Assembly (NCBI GenBank): GCA_017518105.1
Contig: JAFWWC010000007.1
Coordinates: 62,001-126,000 of the forward strand
Reading direction: 5' to 3'
From: Selenomonadaceae bacterium
GTDB lineage: Bacteria > Bacillota > Negativicutes > Selenomonadales > Selenomonadaceae
Length of the DNA: 64,000 nt
Part shown: positions 11,517 through 22,774 of the stretch, piece by piece
Position numbering within the stretch: the first letter of the stretch is position 1
Layout: every line of letters starts with the position of its first letter
Position numbers and translations under genes: made by a program
The notes under the pieces: model-generated
What the model was told of the DNA's origin: nothing
What the model saw: only the letters and a program-made list of their open reading frames with translations
Database searches by the model: none

Positions 11517-11702
11517 TTACCAGCTAGCTTTGGTTATGCCGGGAATCGCGCCGGCGTAGGATTGTTCACGGAAGCAGATACGGCACATTTCAAACTTGCG
11601 GATATAGCCGTGGGGTCTGCCGCAGATTTTGCAACGATTGTACTTGCGAGTCGAGAATTTGGGAGGCTTGCTCCATTTTTCGATTAAAGCTTTCTTAGCC
11701 AT
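11517..11702 (-). CDS. rpsN: 30S ribosomal protein uS14, zinc type
   Basis: Small-subunit head protein. The 61-residue length and the two C-x2-C pairs (CKICG, CRICF) identify the short zinc-binding form of Gram-positives (also called rpsZ). It starts [20 protein letters not shown] and ends GITKASW. Located between rplE and rpsH as expected. Confidence 0.98.
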   Translation of the reverse strand: MAKKALIEKWSKPPKFSTRKYNRCKICGRPHGYIRKFEMCRICFREQSYAGAIPGITKASW

Positions 11703-11717
11703 TTGATAATCACATCC

Positions 11718-12260
11718 TTAAGCGTTGGCGAACGGCATACCCATCAGCGCGAGGAATTCTCTTGCCTCTTCGTCAGTCTTAGCCGTCGTTACAACGATAA
11801 TGTCCATGCCACGAATCTTATCAATCTTGTCGTATTCAATCTCAGGGAAGATGAGCTGTTCTTTGACGCCTACGGCGTAATTGCCGCGCCCGTCGAAAGA
11901 TTTTCTGCTCACGCCGCGGAAGTCACGAACACGCGGAAGGGCAATGTTCATGAACTTATCGAGGAACTCATACATGCGACGACCGCGCAAGGTGACTTTG
12001 CAACCGATTGCCATGCCCTGACGAAGTTTCCACGCCGCCAAAGATTTCCTAGCGCGAGTGATGACGGGCTTTTGCCCCGCGATTGTCGTCAAGTCCGCGA
12101 TAGCCGATTCCAGAGCCTTAGCATTGCCGACCGCATCGCCGCACGCCATGTTGATTACAATCTTTTCCAGCTTCGGCACCTGCATGACGTTCTTATAAGC
12201 GAACTTCTTAGTCAACGCGCCGATAACTTCATTCTTATACTTATCCAAAAGTCTGCTCAC
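11718..12260 (-). CDS. rplE: 50S ribosomal protein uL5
   Basis: Binds 5S rRNA and contacts P-site tRNA. The 180 residues include [20 protein letters not shown], the signature [17 protein letters not shown], and [20 protein letters not shown] near the end. GTG start at 12260, preceded by GGAGGTGG. Confidence 0.98.
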   Translation of the reverse strand: MSRLLDKYKNEVIGALTKKFAYKNVMQVPKLEKIVINMACGDAVGNAKALESAIADLTTIAGQKPVITRARKSLAAWKLRQGMAIGCKVTLRGRRMYEFLDKFMNIALPRVRDFRGVSRKSFDGRGNYAVGVKEQLIFPEIEYDKIDKIRGMDIIVVTTAKTDEEAREFLALMGMPFANA

Positions 12261-12275
12261 GTTTCCACCTCCTTA

Positions 12276-12599
12276 TTATTCGATGACCTCGCCGCACTTT
12301 TTGCAGACGCGAGAATTTTTGCCGTTTACGTCCTTGTGACCGATACGAGTGGGCTTATTGCAAGCGGGACAGACGAGCTGAACTTTGCAAGCGTGCAGGG
12401 GCATTTCCTTAGTAATGATGCCGCCCTGCGGAACCTTGAGGCTTGGTTTGCTGTGACGCTTAACTTTGTTGACGCCTTCGACGACGACTTTGCCGGCTTT
12501 GGGCATGGCGGAGATAACTTTGCCCTGCTTGCCCTTGTCCTTGCCCGACAATACAACGACCGTATCGCCCTTTTTGACGTGGAGTTTAATAAGTGACAA
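12276..12599 (-). CDS. rplX: 50S ribosomal protein uL24
   Basis: Assembly initiator of the large subunit with a KOW motif ([20 protein letters not shown]). It has 107 residues; the C-terminal part carries two cysteine pairs, CPAC and CKKC, a probable zinc ribbon also found in other Firmicutes. It begins with TTG at 12599, seven bases after GGAGG. A conventional ATG is not available nearby. Confidence 0.96.
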   Translation of the reverse strand: MSLIKLHVKKGDTVVVLSGKDKGKQGKVISAMPKAGKVVVEGVNKVKRHSKPSLKVPQGGIITKEMPLHACKVQLVCPACNKPTRIGHKDVNGKNSRVCKKCGEVIE

Positions 12600-12617
12600 C
12601 TCGGCACCTCCTTTCTT

Positions 12618-12986
12618 TTACAAAACTTCGGGCGCGAGTGAAATAATCTTCATGAAATCTTTTTCGCGAAGTTCACGGGCGACTGGTCCGAAGATACGAG
12701 TGCCGCGCGGGGTTTTGTCTTCTTTGATGATGACGGCGGCATTTTCATCGAAGCGGATATAGGAGCCGTCAGGACGACGTAAGCCCTTTTTACTGCGAAC
12801 GACAACCGCCTTGACGACATCGCCCTTTTTGACTTGCCCGCCAGGCGTAGCCGACTTAACCGACGCAACGATAATGTCGCCGATATTGGCGTAGCGACGG
12901 AACGACCCGCCGAGCACGCGGATACACATAATCTCTTTGGCTCCGGTGTTGTCGCCGACGTTCAATCTGCTCTGTTGCTGAATCAC
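12618..12986 (-). CDS. rplN: 50S ribosomal protein uL14
   Basis: Large-subunit interface protein that forms a bridge to 16S rRNA and is the RsfS binding target. It has 122 residues from [20 protein letters not shown] to [12 protein letters not shown], canonical length. GTG start at 12986. Confidence 0.98.
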   Translation of the reverse strand: MIQQQSRLNVGDNTGAKEIMCIRVLGGSFRRYANIGDIIVASVKSATPGGQVKKGDVVKAVVVRSKKGLRRPDGSYIRFDENAAVIIKEDKTPRGTRIFGPVARELREKDFMKIISLAPEVL

Positions 12987-13005
12987 GTTTTAACCTCCTT
13001 CCAAA

Positions 13006-13272
13006 TTACTTTGCCTTCTCGACGATTTTTACGAGCCGCCAGCGTTTTTCCTTGGACAGCGGGCGCGTTTCCATGATTGAAACTCTATCGCCGATATGAG
13101 CTTCGTTATTCTCATCGTGCGCCTTGAACTTGACGGTACGCTTGACGGACTTTTTATAAAGCTTATGTTGAACGAGCTCTTCAATCGCGACGACGATGGT
13201 TTTTTCCATTTTATCGCTAACGACCTTGCCGACGCGGACTTTGCGCTCGTTGCGTTTAACCTGTTCGCTCAC
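13006..13272 (-). CDS. rpsQ: 30S ribosomal protein uS17
   Basis: Early 16S rRNA-binding OB-fold protein. It has 88 residues including [18 protein letters not shown] and [23 protein letters not shown] start at 13272. It is followed by rplN after 19 bases. Confidence 0.97.
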   Translation of the reverse strand: MSEQVKRNERKVRVGKVVSDKMEKTIVVAIEELVQHKLYKKSVKRTVKFKAHDENNEAHIGDRVSIMETRPLSKEKRWRLVKIVEKAK

Positions 13273-13283
13273 GTTATCGCCTC

Positions 13284-13484
13284 CTACTGTCTGATATTGA
13301 GTTCACGCTCGCGCTGAATGGTTTTAAGCTGTGCAATGGAGCGTTTGACTTCGCGGATACGCATGGGATTTTCAAGCTGTCCCGTTGCGTGTTGAAAGCG
13401 GAGGTTGAAGAGTTCTTCCTTTAGCGATTTGATTTTCTCGACCTGTTCGTCGGGGTTCATGTCGCGAATTTCATTAACCTTCAT
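13284..13484 (-). CDS. rpmC: 50S ribosomal protein uL29
   Basis: Small helical protein near the exit tunnel, where nascent-chain factors dock. The true product is 66 residues from [20 protein letters not shown]; a longer open frame upstream (to 13583) is only the shadow of rplP. The ATG at 13484 lies inside the rplP end, overlapping it by 11 bases, so translation is probably coupled. Ends RERELNIRQ. Confidence 0.95.
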   Translation of the reverse strand: MKVNEIRDMNPDEQVEKIKSLKEELFNLRFQHATGQLENPMRIREVKRSIAQLKTIQRERELNIRQ

Positions 13485-14028
13485 TAGCTTCACCGCCTTC
13501 TTTAGCTTTGGTCTCGGTTGCTTGAGCCTCAGCCGCGTGCTCCTGTTCGTAAGCCGCATGCGCCGCCTTCTTAGCGTCGGCAAGTGTCTCGTTCACGACT
13601 GGAACATAGACATCGCCTTGATGATCGCTGACGATAAACTTTGTCTTAATCGGGAGCTTGTGACCGGCAAGACGCATTGCCTCGGCTGCGATTTCCTTCG
13701 GAACGCCCGCCATTTCAAACAGCACGCGACCCGGCTTGACGACTGCAACCCAGTATTCCGGCGAGCCTTTGCCGCTACCCATACGAGTTTCAGCGGGCTT
13801 TGCGGTAACCGGCTTATCGGGGAAAATTTTTATCCAGACTTGACCGCCGCGGCGAATGTAACGAGTCATCGCAATACGAGCCGCCTCAATCTGACGATTA
13901 GTTATCCATGCTGGCTCCAACGCTACCAGACCGTACTGACCATGAGCGATTGTGTTGCCGCGATTAGCTTTGCCCTTCATGCGTCCGCGAAATTGCTTGC
14001 GGTATTTTGTTCTCTTCGGAATTAACAT
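13474..14028 (-). CDS. rplP: 50S ribosomal protein uL16 with a long C-terminal extension
   Basis: Binds the A-site region and is needed for 50S maturation. Residues 1-144 are canonical: [20 protein letters not shown], the arginine loop region [14 protein letters not shown], and KLPIKTKF. The protein then continues for about 40 residues rich in Ala, Glu, Gln and Lys, giving 184 residues against the usual ~144. The tail has low complexity and no cysteine. Start ATG overlaps the rpsC stop by one base (TAATG). The tail overlaps the rpmC start. Confidence 0.96.
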   Translation of the reverse strand: MLIPKRTKYRKQFRGRMKGKANRGNTIAHGQYGLVALEPAWITNRQIEAARIAMTRYIRRGGQVWIKIFPDKPVTAKPAETRMGSGKGSPEYWVAVVKPGRVLFEMAGVPKEIAAEAMRLAGHKLPIKTKFIVSDHQGDVYVPVVNETLADAKKAAHAAYEQEHAAEAQATETKAKEGGEANEG

Positions 14029-14705
14029 TAAGCGTCGCCTCCTTCAGCTTGACGGACGCCCTTGTCCTTTTTGTCGGGGAGAATTTCGCCTTTGAAAATC
14101 CAAACCTTAATGCCGATGCGCCCGTAAGTCGTGTTAGCCTCCGCGAACCCGTAATCAATATCCGCGCGGAGCGTGTGCAAGGGAATGGAGCCTTCGCGAT
14201 AAGATTCACTGCGAGCAATTTCCGCGCCGCCGAGGCGACCTGAGCAGGCGATTTTGATTCCCTTAGCACCGAGCCGCATTGTCCGTCCGACCGATTGTTT
14301 CATAGCACGGCGGAAAGCGATACGGCGTTCCAACTGCGAGGCGATGTTTTCCGCCACGAGCAACGCATCCAAGTCCGGCTGGCGAATCTCCATGATGTTG
14401 ATGTCAACCTTCTTATCGGTGAGCTTCTTGAGTTTGTTTTTAATGTCCTCAATGCCCGCGCCGCCGCGACCGATGACCATGCCGGGCTTTGCAGTGTGAA
14501 TCGTGAGCTTAAGGCGTTTTTCCGAGCGTTCAATCTCAATTCGCGAGACGCCCGCCGACGCCAGCTGTTTATCGGTTTTGATCGCTTTACGGATTTTAAT
14601 ATCTTCGTGGAGATTCGTCGCGAAATCTTTATCTGCGTACCATTTCGCGTCCCATGTCTTGACTATGCCGAGGCGTATTCCGTGAGGATTTACCTTCTGA
14701 CCCAA
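14028..14705 (-). CDS. rpsC: 30S ribosomal protein uS3
   Basis: Head protein lining the mRNA entry channel, with helicase activity together with uS4 and uS5. It has 225 residues, [20 protein letters not shown] at the start, the KH domain with [14 protein letters not shown], and the C-terminal [10 protein letters not shown] motif. Stop overlaps the rplP start, so the pair is coupled. Confidence 0.98.
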   Translation of the reverse strand: MGQKVNPHGIRLGIVKTWDAKWYADKDFATNLHEDIKIRKAIKTDKQLASAGVSRIEIERSEKRLKLTIHTAKPGMVIGRGGAGIEDIKNKLKKLTDKKVDINIMEIRQPDLDALLVAENIASQLERRIAFRRAMKQSVGRTMRLGAKGIKIACSGRLGGAEIARSESYREGSIPLHTLRADIDYGFAEANTTYGRIGIKVWIFKGEILPDKKDKGVRQAEGGDA

Positions 14706-14721
14706 ACCGTTTCCCTCCTTT

Positions 14722-15093
14722 TTATTTAGTCTCGTCTATTTTAGTTTCTTCCTTTTCTCTGACGACAACCGTGATGTGCGAGGTGTGCTTTAAAATGCTG
14801 AACGCCTGACCACGTGAGCGCGGGTGATACCTCTTCATTGTCGGTCCGCCGTCAACGAAACACGTTGAGACGAACAATTTATCCGCGTCCATGTCGAAAT
14901 TGTTTTCCGCATTGGCGACGGCACTCTTAAGAACTTTTGTAATCAGCGTTGCGCCGCGTTTGGGTGTGAACTTCAAAATCGCGAAGGCGTCCGCAACTGC
15001 TTTGCCGCGAATCAAATCCATGACGATACGAACTTTGCGCGGCGCAATCCGCACATACTTGGCGATTGCTTTGGCTTCTTTGACTTCTGCCAC
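14722..15093 (-). CDS. rplV: 50S ribosomal protein uL22
   Basis: Exit-tunnel protein whose beta-hairpin narrows the tunnel near the macrolide site. It has 123 residues with [19 protein letters not shown] and the hairpin region [19 protein letters not shown] start at 15093. A short Lys/Glu tail closes it. Confidence 0.98.
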   Translation of the reverse strand: MAEVKEAKAIAKYVRIAPRKVRIVMDLIRGKAVADAFAILKFTPKRGATLITKVLKSAVANAENNFDMDADKLFVSTCFVDGGPTMKRYHPRSRGQAFSILKHTSHITVVVREKEETKIDETK

Positions 15094-15123
15094 GTAAGCT
15101 CCTCCTTTCTTCAGACGATTGAT

Positions 15124-15405
15124 TTATTTGAGCGAAGTTTTGCGCTCTTCGCCCGCGTGCCCTTTGAAAGTGCGAGTCGGTGCGAATTCTCCGAGCTTGT
15201 GCCCGACCATATCTTCCGTTACGTAAACGGGGACATGCTTGCGACCGTCATGAACGGCGATTGTGTGTCCGACGAATGCAGGAAGAATCGTTGAGCTGCG
15301 CGACCACGTGCGGATAACTTTTTTATCGTTGGCGGCGTTGAGTGCCTCGACCTTAGCCAAAAGTTTTTCCTGCACGAACGGTCCCTTCTTAACAGACCTT
15401 GACAA
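15124..15405 (-). CDS. rpsS: 30S ribosomal protein uS19
   Basis: Head protein that pairs with uS13 and bridges to the large subunit. The 93 residues contain [18 protein letters not shown] and [21 protein letters not shown] start at 15405, with GGAGGAAA upstream. It lies between rplB and rplV as expected. Confidence 0.97.
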   Translation of the reverse strand: MSRSVKKGPFVQEKLLAKVEALNAANDKKVIRTWSRSSTILPAFVGHTIAVHDGRKHVPVYVTEDMVGHKLGEFAPTRTFKGHAGEERKTSLK

Positions 15406-15428
15406 AATTATTTCCTCCTTCCGTCAGA

Positions 15429-16253
15429 CTACTTGCGACGACGAACGATAAGTTTATCGGAAGCTTTCTTCCCGCGAGTCTTCGCGCCCATAGCGCACTT
15501 GCCCCATTTGGTGACGGGGTGCTTGCGACCGACCGGCGAACGACCTTCACCGCCGCCATGCGGATGGTCTACAGGGTTCATCGCTACGCCGCGATTAGCA
15601 GGACGAATTCCGAGCCAACGATTACGACCCGCCTTACCGATTGTGATGTTCTCGTGGTCAAGGTTGCCGACCTGCCCGATAGTCGCACGGCAGTTGATGT
15701 GGACTTTGCGAACCTCGCCAGACGGCATACGAATCGTTGCGTAATTTCCTTCCTTAGCCATGAGCTGAGCCGCCGCGCCTGCACTGCGAACCATTTGCCC
15801 GCCTTTACCGATTTTAAGTTCGATATTGTGAATCATCGTGCCGACGGGGATATTTTTAAGCGGAAGAGCATTGCCAACTTTAATATCAGCCTCCGCGCCC
15901 GACTCGACCTTATCGCCGACTTTTAAACCGTTCGGGGCGATAATGTAACGCTTTTCGCCGTCCACGTAATGGAGAAGGGCGATACGTGCAGAGCGATTGG
16001 GGTCGTATTCAATCGTTGCGACTTTTGCCGGAATGCCGTCTTTGTTGCGCTTGAAGTCGATGATACGATAGCGACGCTTATGCCCGCCGCCTTGATGACG
16101 AACCGTCAAACGTCCCTGCTGATTGCGCCCGCCGTGTTTCTTGAGAGGAGCAAGCAAAGATTTTTCGGGCTTATCAGTTGTGATTTCCTCGAACGTCGAA
16201 ACCGTCATGTGGCGGCGTCCGGGGGTATACGGCTTGAAAGATTTAATTCCCAC
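15429..16253 (-). CDS. rplB: 50S ribosomal protein uL2
   Basis: Core large-subunit protein near the peptidyl-transferase centre. The 274 residues include [19 protein letters not shown], the conserved [15 protein letters not shown] loop with the functionally important His, and a basic C-terminus. GTG start at 16253. Confidence 0.98.
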   Translation of the reverse strand: MGIKSFKPYTPGRRHMTVSTFEEITTDKPEKSLLAPLKKHGGRNQQGRLTVRHQGGGHKRRYRIIDFKRNKDGIPAKVATIEYDPNRSARIALLHYVDGEKRYIIAPNGLKVGDKVESGAEADIKVGNALPLKNIPVGTMIHNIELKIGKGGQMVRSAGAAAQLMAKEGNYATIRMPSGEVRKVHINCRATIGQVGNLDHENITIGKAGRNRWLGIRPANRGVAMNPVDHPHGGGEGRSPVGRKHPVTKWGKCAMGAKTRGKKASDKLIVRRRK

Positions 16254-16283
16254 TTACGTTTTACCTCCTTTGTCAAAAATTTT

Positions 16284-16565
16284 TTATGCGCCGAAGAGTT
16301 CGATAGTCTGACCTTCAGCGAGCTTGACGATAGCTTTTTTGTAACTGCTCGTCTTGCCCATCGTGCGTCCGCGACTCTTAGTCTTGCCCTTGACGTTCAT
16401 GGTATTAACCGCCTCGACCGTCACGTTAAAAACTTCTTTAACTGCCTGCGCGATTTGAATCTTGTTAGCGCGCTTGTCGACGACGAACACGAACTTATTA
16501 TCCTGCATGAGATCCGTTCCGCGCTCGGTGATTAGCGGGCGAATCAAAATATCTCTGGCTTCCAT
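16284..16565 (-). CDS. rplW: 50S ribosomal protein uL23
   Basis: Tunnel-exit protein that docks trigger factor and SRP. It has 93 residues, with [15 protein letters not shown] and a central basic loop [20 protein letters not shown]. Its ATG overlaps the rplD stop by one base, indicating coupling. Confidence 0.97.
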   Translation of the reverse strand: MEARDILIRPLITERGTDLMQDNKFVFVVDKRANKIQIAQAVKEVFNVTVEAVNTMNVKGKTKSRGRTMGKTSSYKKAIVKLAEGQTIELFGA

Positions 16566-17191
16566 TAGACGTACACCTCCTCAATCTTCGCAACCGCGTC
16601 TTTGGTGAGGAAGAGTTTATCGCTGTTGAGAATGTCGTAGACGTTGAGTTGAAGGGCAGCGATTGCCTTTGCGTTCTGCAGGTTGTTCGATGAACGGCTT
16701 ACGTTATCGATAAGTTCGCGGGTGATGAACAGCGACTTGCAACCGTCAACGCCGAAAGTCTTCTGGAGCTCGACAAATTTTTTAGTCTTGGGTTCGTCGA
16801 AGTTCAGCTCGTCGAGAACGATTAAGTTGCCTTCCTTAACCTTGTCAGTGAGGACGCATTTTAATGCAAGGCGACGCTGTTTCCGCGGCATGGAGAACGA
16901 GTAATCGCGGGGGTGCGGTCCGAAGATTGTACCGCCGCCACGCCAAAGGGGACTTCTGCGAGAACCGGCACGGGCGCGACCAGTACCTTTTTGCCGCCAA
17001 GGTTTTTTGCCGCCGCCGCGAACGTCGCCGCGAGTCTTAGTCGAATGCGTGCCCAATCTCCACGACGCCATTTGCATGACAACCGCCTGATGCACGAGAC
17101 CTTCATTAATCTCGACGCCGAAAATTTCTTCGCTAAGCTCAATGTCGCCGACCTTTTTATTAGTCATATCATAAACTGCTACAGTTGGCAT
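16565..17191 (-). CDS. rplD: 50S ribosomal protein uL4
   Basis: Tunnel-wall protein; the extended loop (residues ~50-90, [20 protein letters not shown]) reaches the macrolide site. In E. coli it also autoregulates the S10 operon. It has 208 residues starting [23 protein letters not shown] with a GGAGG site, 21 bases after rplC. Confidence 0.97.
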   Translation of the reverse strand: MPTVAVYDMTNKKVGDIELSEEIFGVEINEGLVHQAVVMQMASWRLGTHSTKTRGDVRGGGKKPWRQKGTGRARAGSRRSPLWRGGGTIFGPHPRDYSFSMPRKQRRLALKCVLTDKVKEGNLIVLDELNFDEPKTKKFVELQKTFGVDGCKSLFITRELIDNVSRSSNNLQNAKAIAALQLNVYDILNSDKLFLTKDAVAKIEEVYV

Positions 17192-17212
17192 CTAATTTCC
17201 TCCTTTCGATTA

Positions 17213-17863
17213 TTATTTATGCTTCTTGTTAGGCTTGACGGTTTCGCGAACGACGACAAGTCCTTTCTTCGGACCGGGGATTGCGCCTTTGATTAGGAGC
17301 AAGTTTCTGTCCGCGTCGACCTTAACGACCGTCAGCCGCTGAATTGTCGTGCGAATGCCGCCCATGCGTCCGGGAAGTCTCTTGCCTTTGATGACACGAC
17401 CACCGGGACCAGAGAGCATTGCGCCTGTCGAGCCGGGTTCGCGATGAGATTTGGAGCCGTGACCCATAGGACCGCGGGCGAAGTTGTGACGCTTGATTGA
17501 ACCCGCGAAGCCTTTGCCTTTAGACGTGCCGATAACGTCAACGAGTTCACCCGCCGCGAAGATGTCCACGCCGATAACGTCCCCGATTTTGTATTCGGAC
17601 TCCGCCGCAAGACGAATCTCGCGGATAAATTTCACGGGCTTAATTCCAGCCTTCTTGAATTGCCCCATGTCAGGCTTATTAACTCTGTTCTCTTTGACTT
17701 CGCCGAAGCCGATTTGAACTGCGCAATAGCCGTCCGTGTCAACAGTCTTGTTGCGAATGACGACGTTTTTGCCAGTCTCTACGACCGTCACGGGGATAAC
17801 GCGTCCTTCCTCGGTGAAAATCTGCGTCATGCCGAGTTTGATACCTAAGATTGCCTTTGCCAA
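17213..17863 (-). CDS. rplC: 50S ribosomal protein uL3
   Basis: One of the assembly-initiating large-subunit proteins, reaching the peptidyl-transferase centre. The 216 residues start AKAILGIKLGMTQIFTEEGR and hold the GKGFAGSIKRHNFARGPMGH loop whose conserved Gln/His region is a PrmB methylation target in other bacteria. TTG start at 17863 with GAGGAGGTG upstream. Confidence 0.97.
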   Translation of the reverse strand: MAKAILGIKLGMTQIFTEEGRVIPVTVVETGKNVVIRNKTVDTDGYCAVQIGFGEVKENRVNKPDMGQFKKAGIKPVKFIREIRLAAESEYKIGDVIGVDIFAAGELVDVIGTSKGKGFAGSIKRHNFARGPMGHGSKSHREPGSTGAMLSGPGGRVIKGKRLPGRMGGIRTTIQRLTVVKVDADRNLLLIKGAIPGPKKGLVVVRETVKPNKKHK

Positions 17864-17876
17864 TGTCTACACCTCC

Positions 17877-18188
17877 TCAGACCTTAATCTCGATGTCAAC
17901 ACCGGCGGGCAAGTCCAAACGCATGAGCGCATCAACCGTCTTGTGCGTCGGCTGAAGAATATCAATCAGGCGTTTGTGCGTGCGCATCTCGAACTGTTCG
18001 CGAGAATCTTTGTTGACGTGAGGCGAGCGCAGGATTGTGTAAATATTTTTCTCCGTCGGCAAGGGAATGGGACCCGATACTCCGGCTCCAGTCTTCCTTG
18101 CGGTTTCCACAATCTTTGCCGCGCTCTGATCTAACGATTTGTGATCGTAGGCCTTCAGGCGAATCCGAATCTTTTGTTGCTTTGCCAA
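17877..18188 (-). CDS. rpsJ: 30S ribosomal protein uS10
   Basis: Head protein and, as NusE, a transcription antitermination partner of NusB. It has 103 residues: [20 protein letters not shown] near the start and [18 protein letters not shown] at the end. TTG start at 18188 after TAAGGAGG. First gene of the S10 cluster; it follows tuf after a 190-base spacer with a stem-loop. Confidence 0.98.
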   Translation of the reverse strand: MAKQQKIRIRLKAYDHKSLDQSAAKIVETARKTGAGVSGPIPLPTEKNIYTILRSPHVNKDSREQFEMRTHKRLIDILQPTHKTVDALMRLDLPAGVDIEIKV

Positions 18189-18307
18189 AATAATTCCTCC
18201 TTAGTCAGAAGTCAAAGCTCCTAACGTTGCTCCATAACAGTTCCCTCGACAGGGCGGAATTTCCTTGCCGAGCAATCTGCCATGTCAAAGCTTAAAATCA
18301 GCAACGA

Positions 18308-18343
18308 CGGCCGGCAATCAGTTCTTAGGCTGACTACCGACCG
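18308..18343 (-). promoter_or_regulatory. Strong stem-loop in the tuf-rpsJ spacer
   Basis: CGGTCGGTAGTCAG and CTGATTGCCGGCCG (minus strand) form a 14-bp stem with three G-U pairs and an 8-base loop. The transcript has only a weak U stretch about ten bases later, so it is not a clear terminator. It may protect or attenuate the tuf mRNA end, or serve as an S10-operon leader. The 190-base spacer 18,189-18,378 otherwise holds a TTGACA without a good -10 box, and no gene. Confidence 0.55.
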
Positions 18344-18378
18344 CCTCACCGATTTATTGTCTGAGCGTCAAAAACTTT

Positions 18379-19584
18379 TTACGCTTCGAGAATCTCGATA
18401 ACACGACCCGAACCGACAGTGTGACCGCCCTCGCGGATAGCGAAGAGCAAACCTTTTTCGATAGCAATCGGGGTGATAAGTTCGACCGTCATTTCAATGT
18501 GGTCGCCAGGCATGCACATTTCAGCCGCGTTGCCGTTGGTGTCCTTGAGGTTGCTGACTACGCCCGTAACGTCAGTTGTGCGGAAGTAGAATTGCGGACG
18601 ATAGTTTGCGAAGAACGGAGTATGACGACCGCCCTCGTCTTTAGTCAGGACGTAGACTTGAGCTTTAAACTTCGTGTGCGGATGAATCGTGCCGGGCTTC
18701 GCGATAACTTGACCGCGTTCAATCTCTTTACGGTCGACGCCGCGCAGAAGAACACCGACGTTATCGCCAGCAACCGCGCTATCGAGGAGCTTGCGGAACA
18801 TTTCAATGCCCGTGGCAACAGTCTTGCGGGGCTCATCACGGAGACCGACGATTTCGACAGGCTCGTTAAGTTTCAACATGCCGCGTTCAACACGACCGGT
18901 GGCAACGGTGCCGCGTCCAGTAATCGTGAAAACGTCTTCAACCGGCATAAGGAACGGCTTATCGGTGTCGCGGGCAGGCGTCGGAATGTAATCGTCAACC
19001 GCGTCAAGGAGTTCCATGATTTTAGCTTTTTGAGCTTCGTCGCCTTCGAGAGCCAAGAGAGCCGAACCAGCGATAACAGGAATATCGTCGCCGGGGAATT
19101 CGTACTTGCTGAGGAGTTCGCGAACTTCCATTTCGACGAGTTCGAGGAGTTCTTCGTCGTCGACTTGGTCAACTTTGTTAAGGAAAACGACGATAGCGGG
19201 AACACCGACCTGACGGGCAAGCAAGATATGCTCACGAGTCTGGGGCATGGGACCATCGGAGGCAGCCACGACGAGGATCGCGCCGTCCATTTGAGCCGCA
19301 CCAGTGATCATGTTCTTAATATAGTCAGCGTGACCTGGGCAGTCGACGTGGGCATAGTGGCGTTTCTCGGTCTCGTATTCAACGTGTGCGGTGTTAATCG
19401 TAATGCCGCGTTCGCGTTCTTCCGGAGCCTTATCAATGTTCTCGTAGGATTCGTATTTGGCGAAACCTTTTTCAGAGAGGATTTTGGTAATAGCCGCCGT
19501 CAAGGTCGTCTTGCCGTGGTCGATATGTCCGATAGTACCAATGTTTACGTGGGGTTTGCTACGGTCAAACTTCTGCTTTGCCAT
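18379..19584 (-). CDS. tuf: Elongation factor Tu
   Basis: GTPase that brings aminoacyl-tRNA to the A site. It has 401 residues; G1 is [10 protein letters not shown]3 DCPGHADY, G4 NKVD, and the C-terminal beta-barrels end GRVIEILEA. The G1 motif has Ile where Val is common. It is 48 bases after fusA in the str cluster; only this copy lies in the window. Confidence 0.99.
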   Translation of the reverse strand: MAKQKFDRSKPHVNIGTIGHIDHGKTTLTAAITKILSEKGFAKYESYENIDKAPEERERGITINTAHVEYETEKRHYAHVDCPGHADYIKNMITGAAQMDGAILVVAASDGPMPQTREHILLARQVGVPAIVVFLNKVDQVDDEELLELVEMEVRELLSKYEFPGDDIPVIAGSALLALEGDEAQKAKIMELLDAVDDYIPTPARDTDKPFLMPVEDVFTITGRGTVATGRVERGMLKLNEPVEIVGLRDEPRKTVATGIEMFRKLLDSAVAGDNVGVLLRGVDRKEIERGQVIAKPGTIHPHTKFKAQVYVLTKDEGGRHTPFFANYRPQFYFRTTDVTGVVSNLKDTNGNAAEMCMPGDHIEMTVELITPIAIEKGLLFAIREGGHTVGSGRVIEILEA

Positions 19585-19632
19585 TTAAATAAACACTCCT
19601 TATTTCTAAAAGTTATCTAAAGTATTGAGCCG

Positions 19633-21717
19633 TCAATTAATCGGCTCGCCTCTGTATCTCGCAACAATCACGTCCGAAATATTCTTCGGAACTTCATCAT
19701 AGTAAGCAACTTCCATTGAGTAGGAGCCGCGCCCTTGAGTTTTGGAACGCAAGTCGGTCGCATAGCCGAACATCTCTGACAGCGGAACGAATCCATGAAT
19801 GATTTGCAAGTTATTGCGTGGTTCCATGCCGTCAATCTTGCCGCGTCTTGAATTCAAATCGCCGATAACGTCGCCCATGTAATCTTCGGGCACCGTGACT
19901 TCGACTTTGACGTAAGGCTCAAGCAAAACGGGCTTAGCCTTTTCAGCCGCCGCCTTAAACGCCAACGAACCTGCGATTTTGAACGCCGCCTCGCTACTGT
20001 CGACTTCGTGGAAGGAGCCGTCATAGACAGTCGCCTTGACGTCAACCATCGGGAAGCCCGCAAGTACTCCGTTCTCCATTGCTTGCTTGACGCCCGCCTC
20101 AATCGGATTGATGTACTCTTTGGGAATGACGCCGCCGACGATTTTGTTTTCAAAGACGAACCCTGCGCCCGTCTCGTTCGGCGAAATCTCCAGCCAACAA
20201 TGTCCGTATTGCCCGTGACCGCCCGTTTGACGAACGAATTTGCCTTCAGCCTTTTGCGTCTTGCGAATCGTCTCGCGATAAGCAACTTGCGGTTCGCCGA
20301 CTTTGCAATCAACTTTGAACTCGTCTAACATGCGGTCAACGATAATCTGCAAATGCAATTCGCCCATGCCAGAGATTATAACCTGTCCAGTTTCAGGGTC
20401 GGTTCGCACTTTGAAGGTTGGATCCTCTTCGGCGAGTTTCTGAAGGGCAATTCCCATTTTGTCTTGGTCGTTCTTAGTCGCAGGCTCAACCGCAACCGAG
20501 ATAACTGGATCGGGGAATTCCATTGACTCAAGAATAATCGGGTGCGCCTCGTCGCAGAGGGTATCGCCCGTCGTCGTGTCCTTCAAGCCGACAACCGCCG
20601 CAATGTCGCCGCTGTAGAGGTAATTGATTTCTTTGCGGTTGTTCGCGTGCATTTGGAGGATTCGACCTATGCGTTCCTTTTTGCCCTTAGTCGAGTTGTA
20701 GACGTAGGAGCCGCTCTTTAGGACGCCGCTATAAACTCTGACGAAAGCAAGCCTGCCGACAAAAGGATCCGTCATAATCTTGAACGCCAACGCGGCAAAA
20801 GGTTTCTCGTCGCTTGCGGGGCGTGAATCCTCGGTGCCGTCGGGCGTGACGCCTTCAATCGGCGGAATATCTGTCGGGGCGGGCATGTAATCAACTATCG
20901 CATCTAGCAACGGTTGAACGCCACGGTTCCTGTAAGACGTGCCGCAAGTTACAGGCGTCATCGTGCAGTTGATAACCGCCTTGCGAATCACGGCTTTAAC
21001 CTCGTCGATTGTGACTTCTTCGCCGCCGAGATATTTTTCCATGAAATCATCGTCTTGCTCCGCGCAGGCCTCCAAAAGTTTATCGCGATAATCTTCTGCC
21101 ATGTCTAGCATATCGTCGGGGATTTCGACTTCCCTTGAGACTTTGCCGAGGTCGTCGTCGTAAACAATCGCTTCCATTTTAACGAGGTCGACAATCCCTT
21201 TAAAGCTATCTTCCGCGCCAATCGGCAACTGAATTGCTACGGCGTTTGTATGAAGTCTATCGCGCATCATCTGGATAACGTGGTAGAAGTCCGCGCCTGT
21301 GATGTCCATCTTATTGACGTAAGCCATGCGCGGGACGTTGTATCTTTCCGCCTGCCGCCAAACAGTTTCCGTCTGAGGCTCGACGCCGCCGCGTGCCGTT
21401 AGGATTGCTAGTGCGCCGTCCAAAACTCTCAAAGATCTTTCAACCTCGACCGTGAAATCAACGTGCCCTGGCGTATCGATGATGTTGATTCTCGTATCCT
21501 TCCAGTAACAAGTCGTCGCCGCCGAGGTTATCGTAATGCCGCGTTCCTGTTCTTGCTTCATCCAGTCCATAGTCGCCGCGCCTTCGTGGACTTCGCCGAG
21601 CTTGTGATTGACACCCGTATAAAACAAAATCCGCTCTGTCGTAGTCGTCTTGCCGGCGTCTATGTGCGCCATGATACCTATGTTGCGAGTTTTTTCTAAT
21701 GAAAACTCTCTTGACAC
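19633..21717 (-). CDS. fusA: Elongation factor G
   Basis: Translocase GTPase, 694 residues. G1 [13 protein letters not shown], switch [19 protein letters not shown]4 NKMD, domain IV loop around [13 protein letters not shown], and a C-terminal region ending [15 protein letters not shown] start at 21717. Complete canonical architecture, so EF-G1 rather than the recycling paralogue. Confidence 0.99.
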   Translation of the reverse strand: MSREFSLEKTRNIGIMAHIDAGKTTTTERILFYTGVNHKLGEVHEGAATMDWMKQEQERGITITSAATTCYWKDTRINIIDTPGHVDFTVEVERSLRVLDGALAILTARGGVEPQTETVWRQAERYNVPRMAYVNKMDITGADFYHVIQMMRDRLHTNAVAIQLPIGAEDSFKGIVDLVKMEAIVYDDDLGKVSREVEIPDDMLDMAEDYRDKLLEACAEQDDDFMEKYLGGEEVTIDEVKAVIRKAVINCTMTPVTCGTSYRNRGVQPLLDAIVDYMPAPTDIPPIEGVTPDGTEDSRPASDEKPFAALAFKIMTDPFVGRLAFVRVYSGVLKSGSYVYNSTKGKKERIGRILQMHANNRKEINYLYSGDIAAVVGLKDTTTGDTLCDEAHPIILESMEFPDPVISVAVEPATKNDQDKMGIALQKLAEEDPTFKVRTDPETGQVIISGMGELHLQIIVDRMLDEFKVDCKVGEPQVAYRETIRKTQKAEGKFVRQTGGHGQYGHCWLEISPNETGAGFVFENKIVGGVIPKEYINPIEAGVKQAMENGVLAGFPMVDVKATVYDGSFHEVDSSEAAFKIAGSLAFKAAAEKAKPVLLEPYVKVEVTVPEDYMGDVIGDLNSRRGKIDGMEPRNNLQIIHGFVPLSEMFGYATDLRSKTQGRGSYSMEVAYYDEVPKNISDVIVARYRGEPIN

Positions 21718-21729
21718 TTAACTTGCTCC

Positions 21730-22212
<483 letters not shown>

Positions 22213-22219
22213 TTAGAAA

Positions 22220-22603
22220 TTATTTCTTCTTCGCCTTAGCCTTCTTCGCGCCGTATTTGGAACGCGCTTGCTTGCGGTCTTGAACGCCAGCGGTATCTAG
22301 GGAGCCGCGAATGATATGATAGCGAACACCCGGCAAATCCTTGACGCGCCCGCCACGAATCAAAACCACGCTGTGCTCCTGCAGATTATGCCCGATACCA
22401 GGGATATATGCAGTGACTTCGATAGCATTGGTCAAGCGAACACGCGCAACCTTGCGAAGTGCCGAATTCGGTTTCTTGGGCGTCGTCGTGTAAACGCGGG
22501 TGCATACGCCGCGTTTTTGCGGGCACTCTTTCAGAGCCGGTGCCGTCGATTTCTCTTCTAACATCTGACGACCTTTTCTCACTAGCTGATTTATGGTTGG
22601 CAT
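22220..22603 (-). CDS. rpsL: 30S ribosomal protein uS12
   Basis: Decoding-centre protein; changes at the conserved Lys in [17 protein letters not shown] cause streptomycin resistance in other bacteria, and here the wild-type residues are present. It has 127 residues from [17 protein letters not shown] at 22603 follows GGAGGTGG; the frame stays open to 22756 but those codons are leader. First gene of the str cluster. rpoB and rpoC are not upstream; the phosphorelay operon is. Confidence 0.98.
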   Translation of the reverse strand: MPTINQLVRKGRQMLEEKSTAPALKECPQKRGVCTRVYTTTPKKPNSALRKVARVRLTNAIEVTAYIPGIGHNLQEHSVVLIRGGRVKDLPGVRYHIIRGSLDTAGVQDRKQARSKYGAKKAKAKKK

Positions 22604-22649
22604 GCGCCCACCTCCTTCCAAAATTTTCGTGCCTTCAAAAAGCGGCGTA

Positions 22650-22678
22650 ATATTATCATTGCCAAAAATGCTTGTCAA
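22650..22678 (-). promoter_or_regulatory. Promoter of the rpsL (str) operon
   Basis: On the minus strand TTGACA (22,673-22,678), a 17-base spacer, and TAATAT preceded by TGA, an extended -10. It lies about 45 bases before the rpsL start and is one of the best sigma-70-type promoters in the window. It probably drives the whole ribosomal run down to rplQ, with possible internal promoters. Confidence 0.75.
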
Positions 22679-22774
22679 GCCTTTCATGACGCGACTTAGA
22701 TTTAAAACCTTACTTTTGGTTGAACAATTACTCTCAAAGCTAAAATCACGTTCCAACGCGAATGAAACTTAAGC

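Noticed and set aside
18421..19620. 399-codon plus-strand frame opposite tuf
   Set aside because: Antisense of EF-Tu; long antisense frames are expected from the codon bias of highly expressed genes.
22604..22756. N-terminal extension of rpsL
   Set aside because: The uS12 family starts [11 protein letters not shown], an ideal ribosome site precedes that ATG, and the promoter lies inside the extension.
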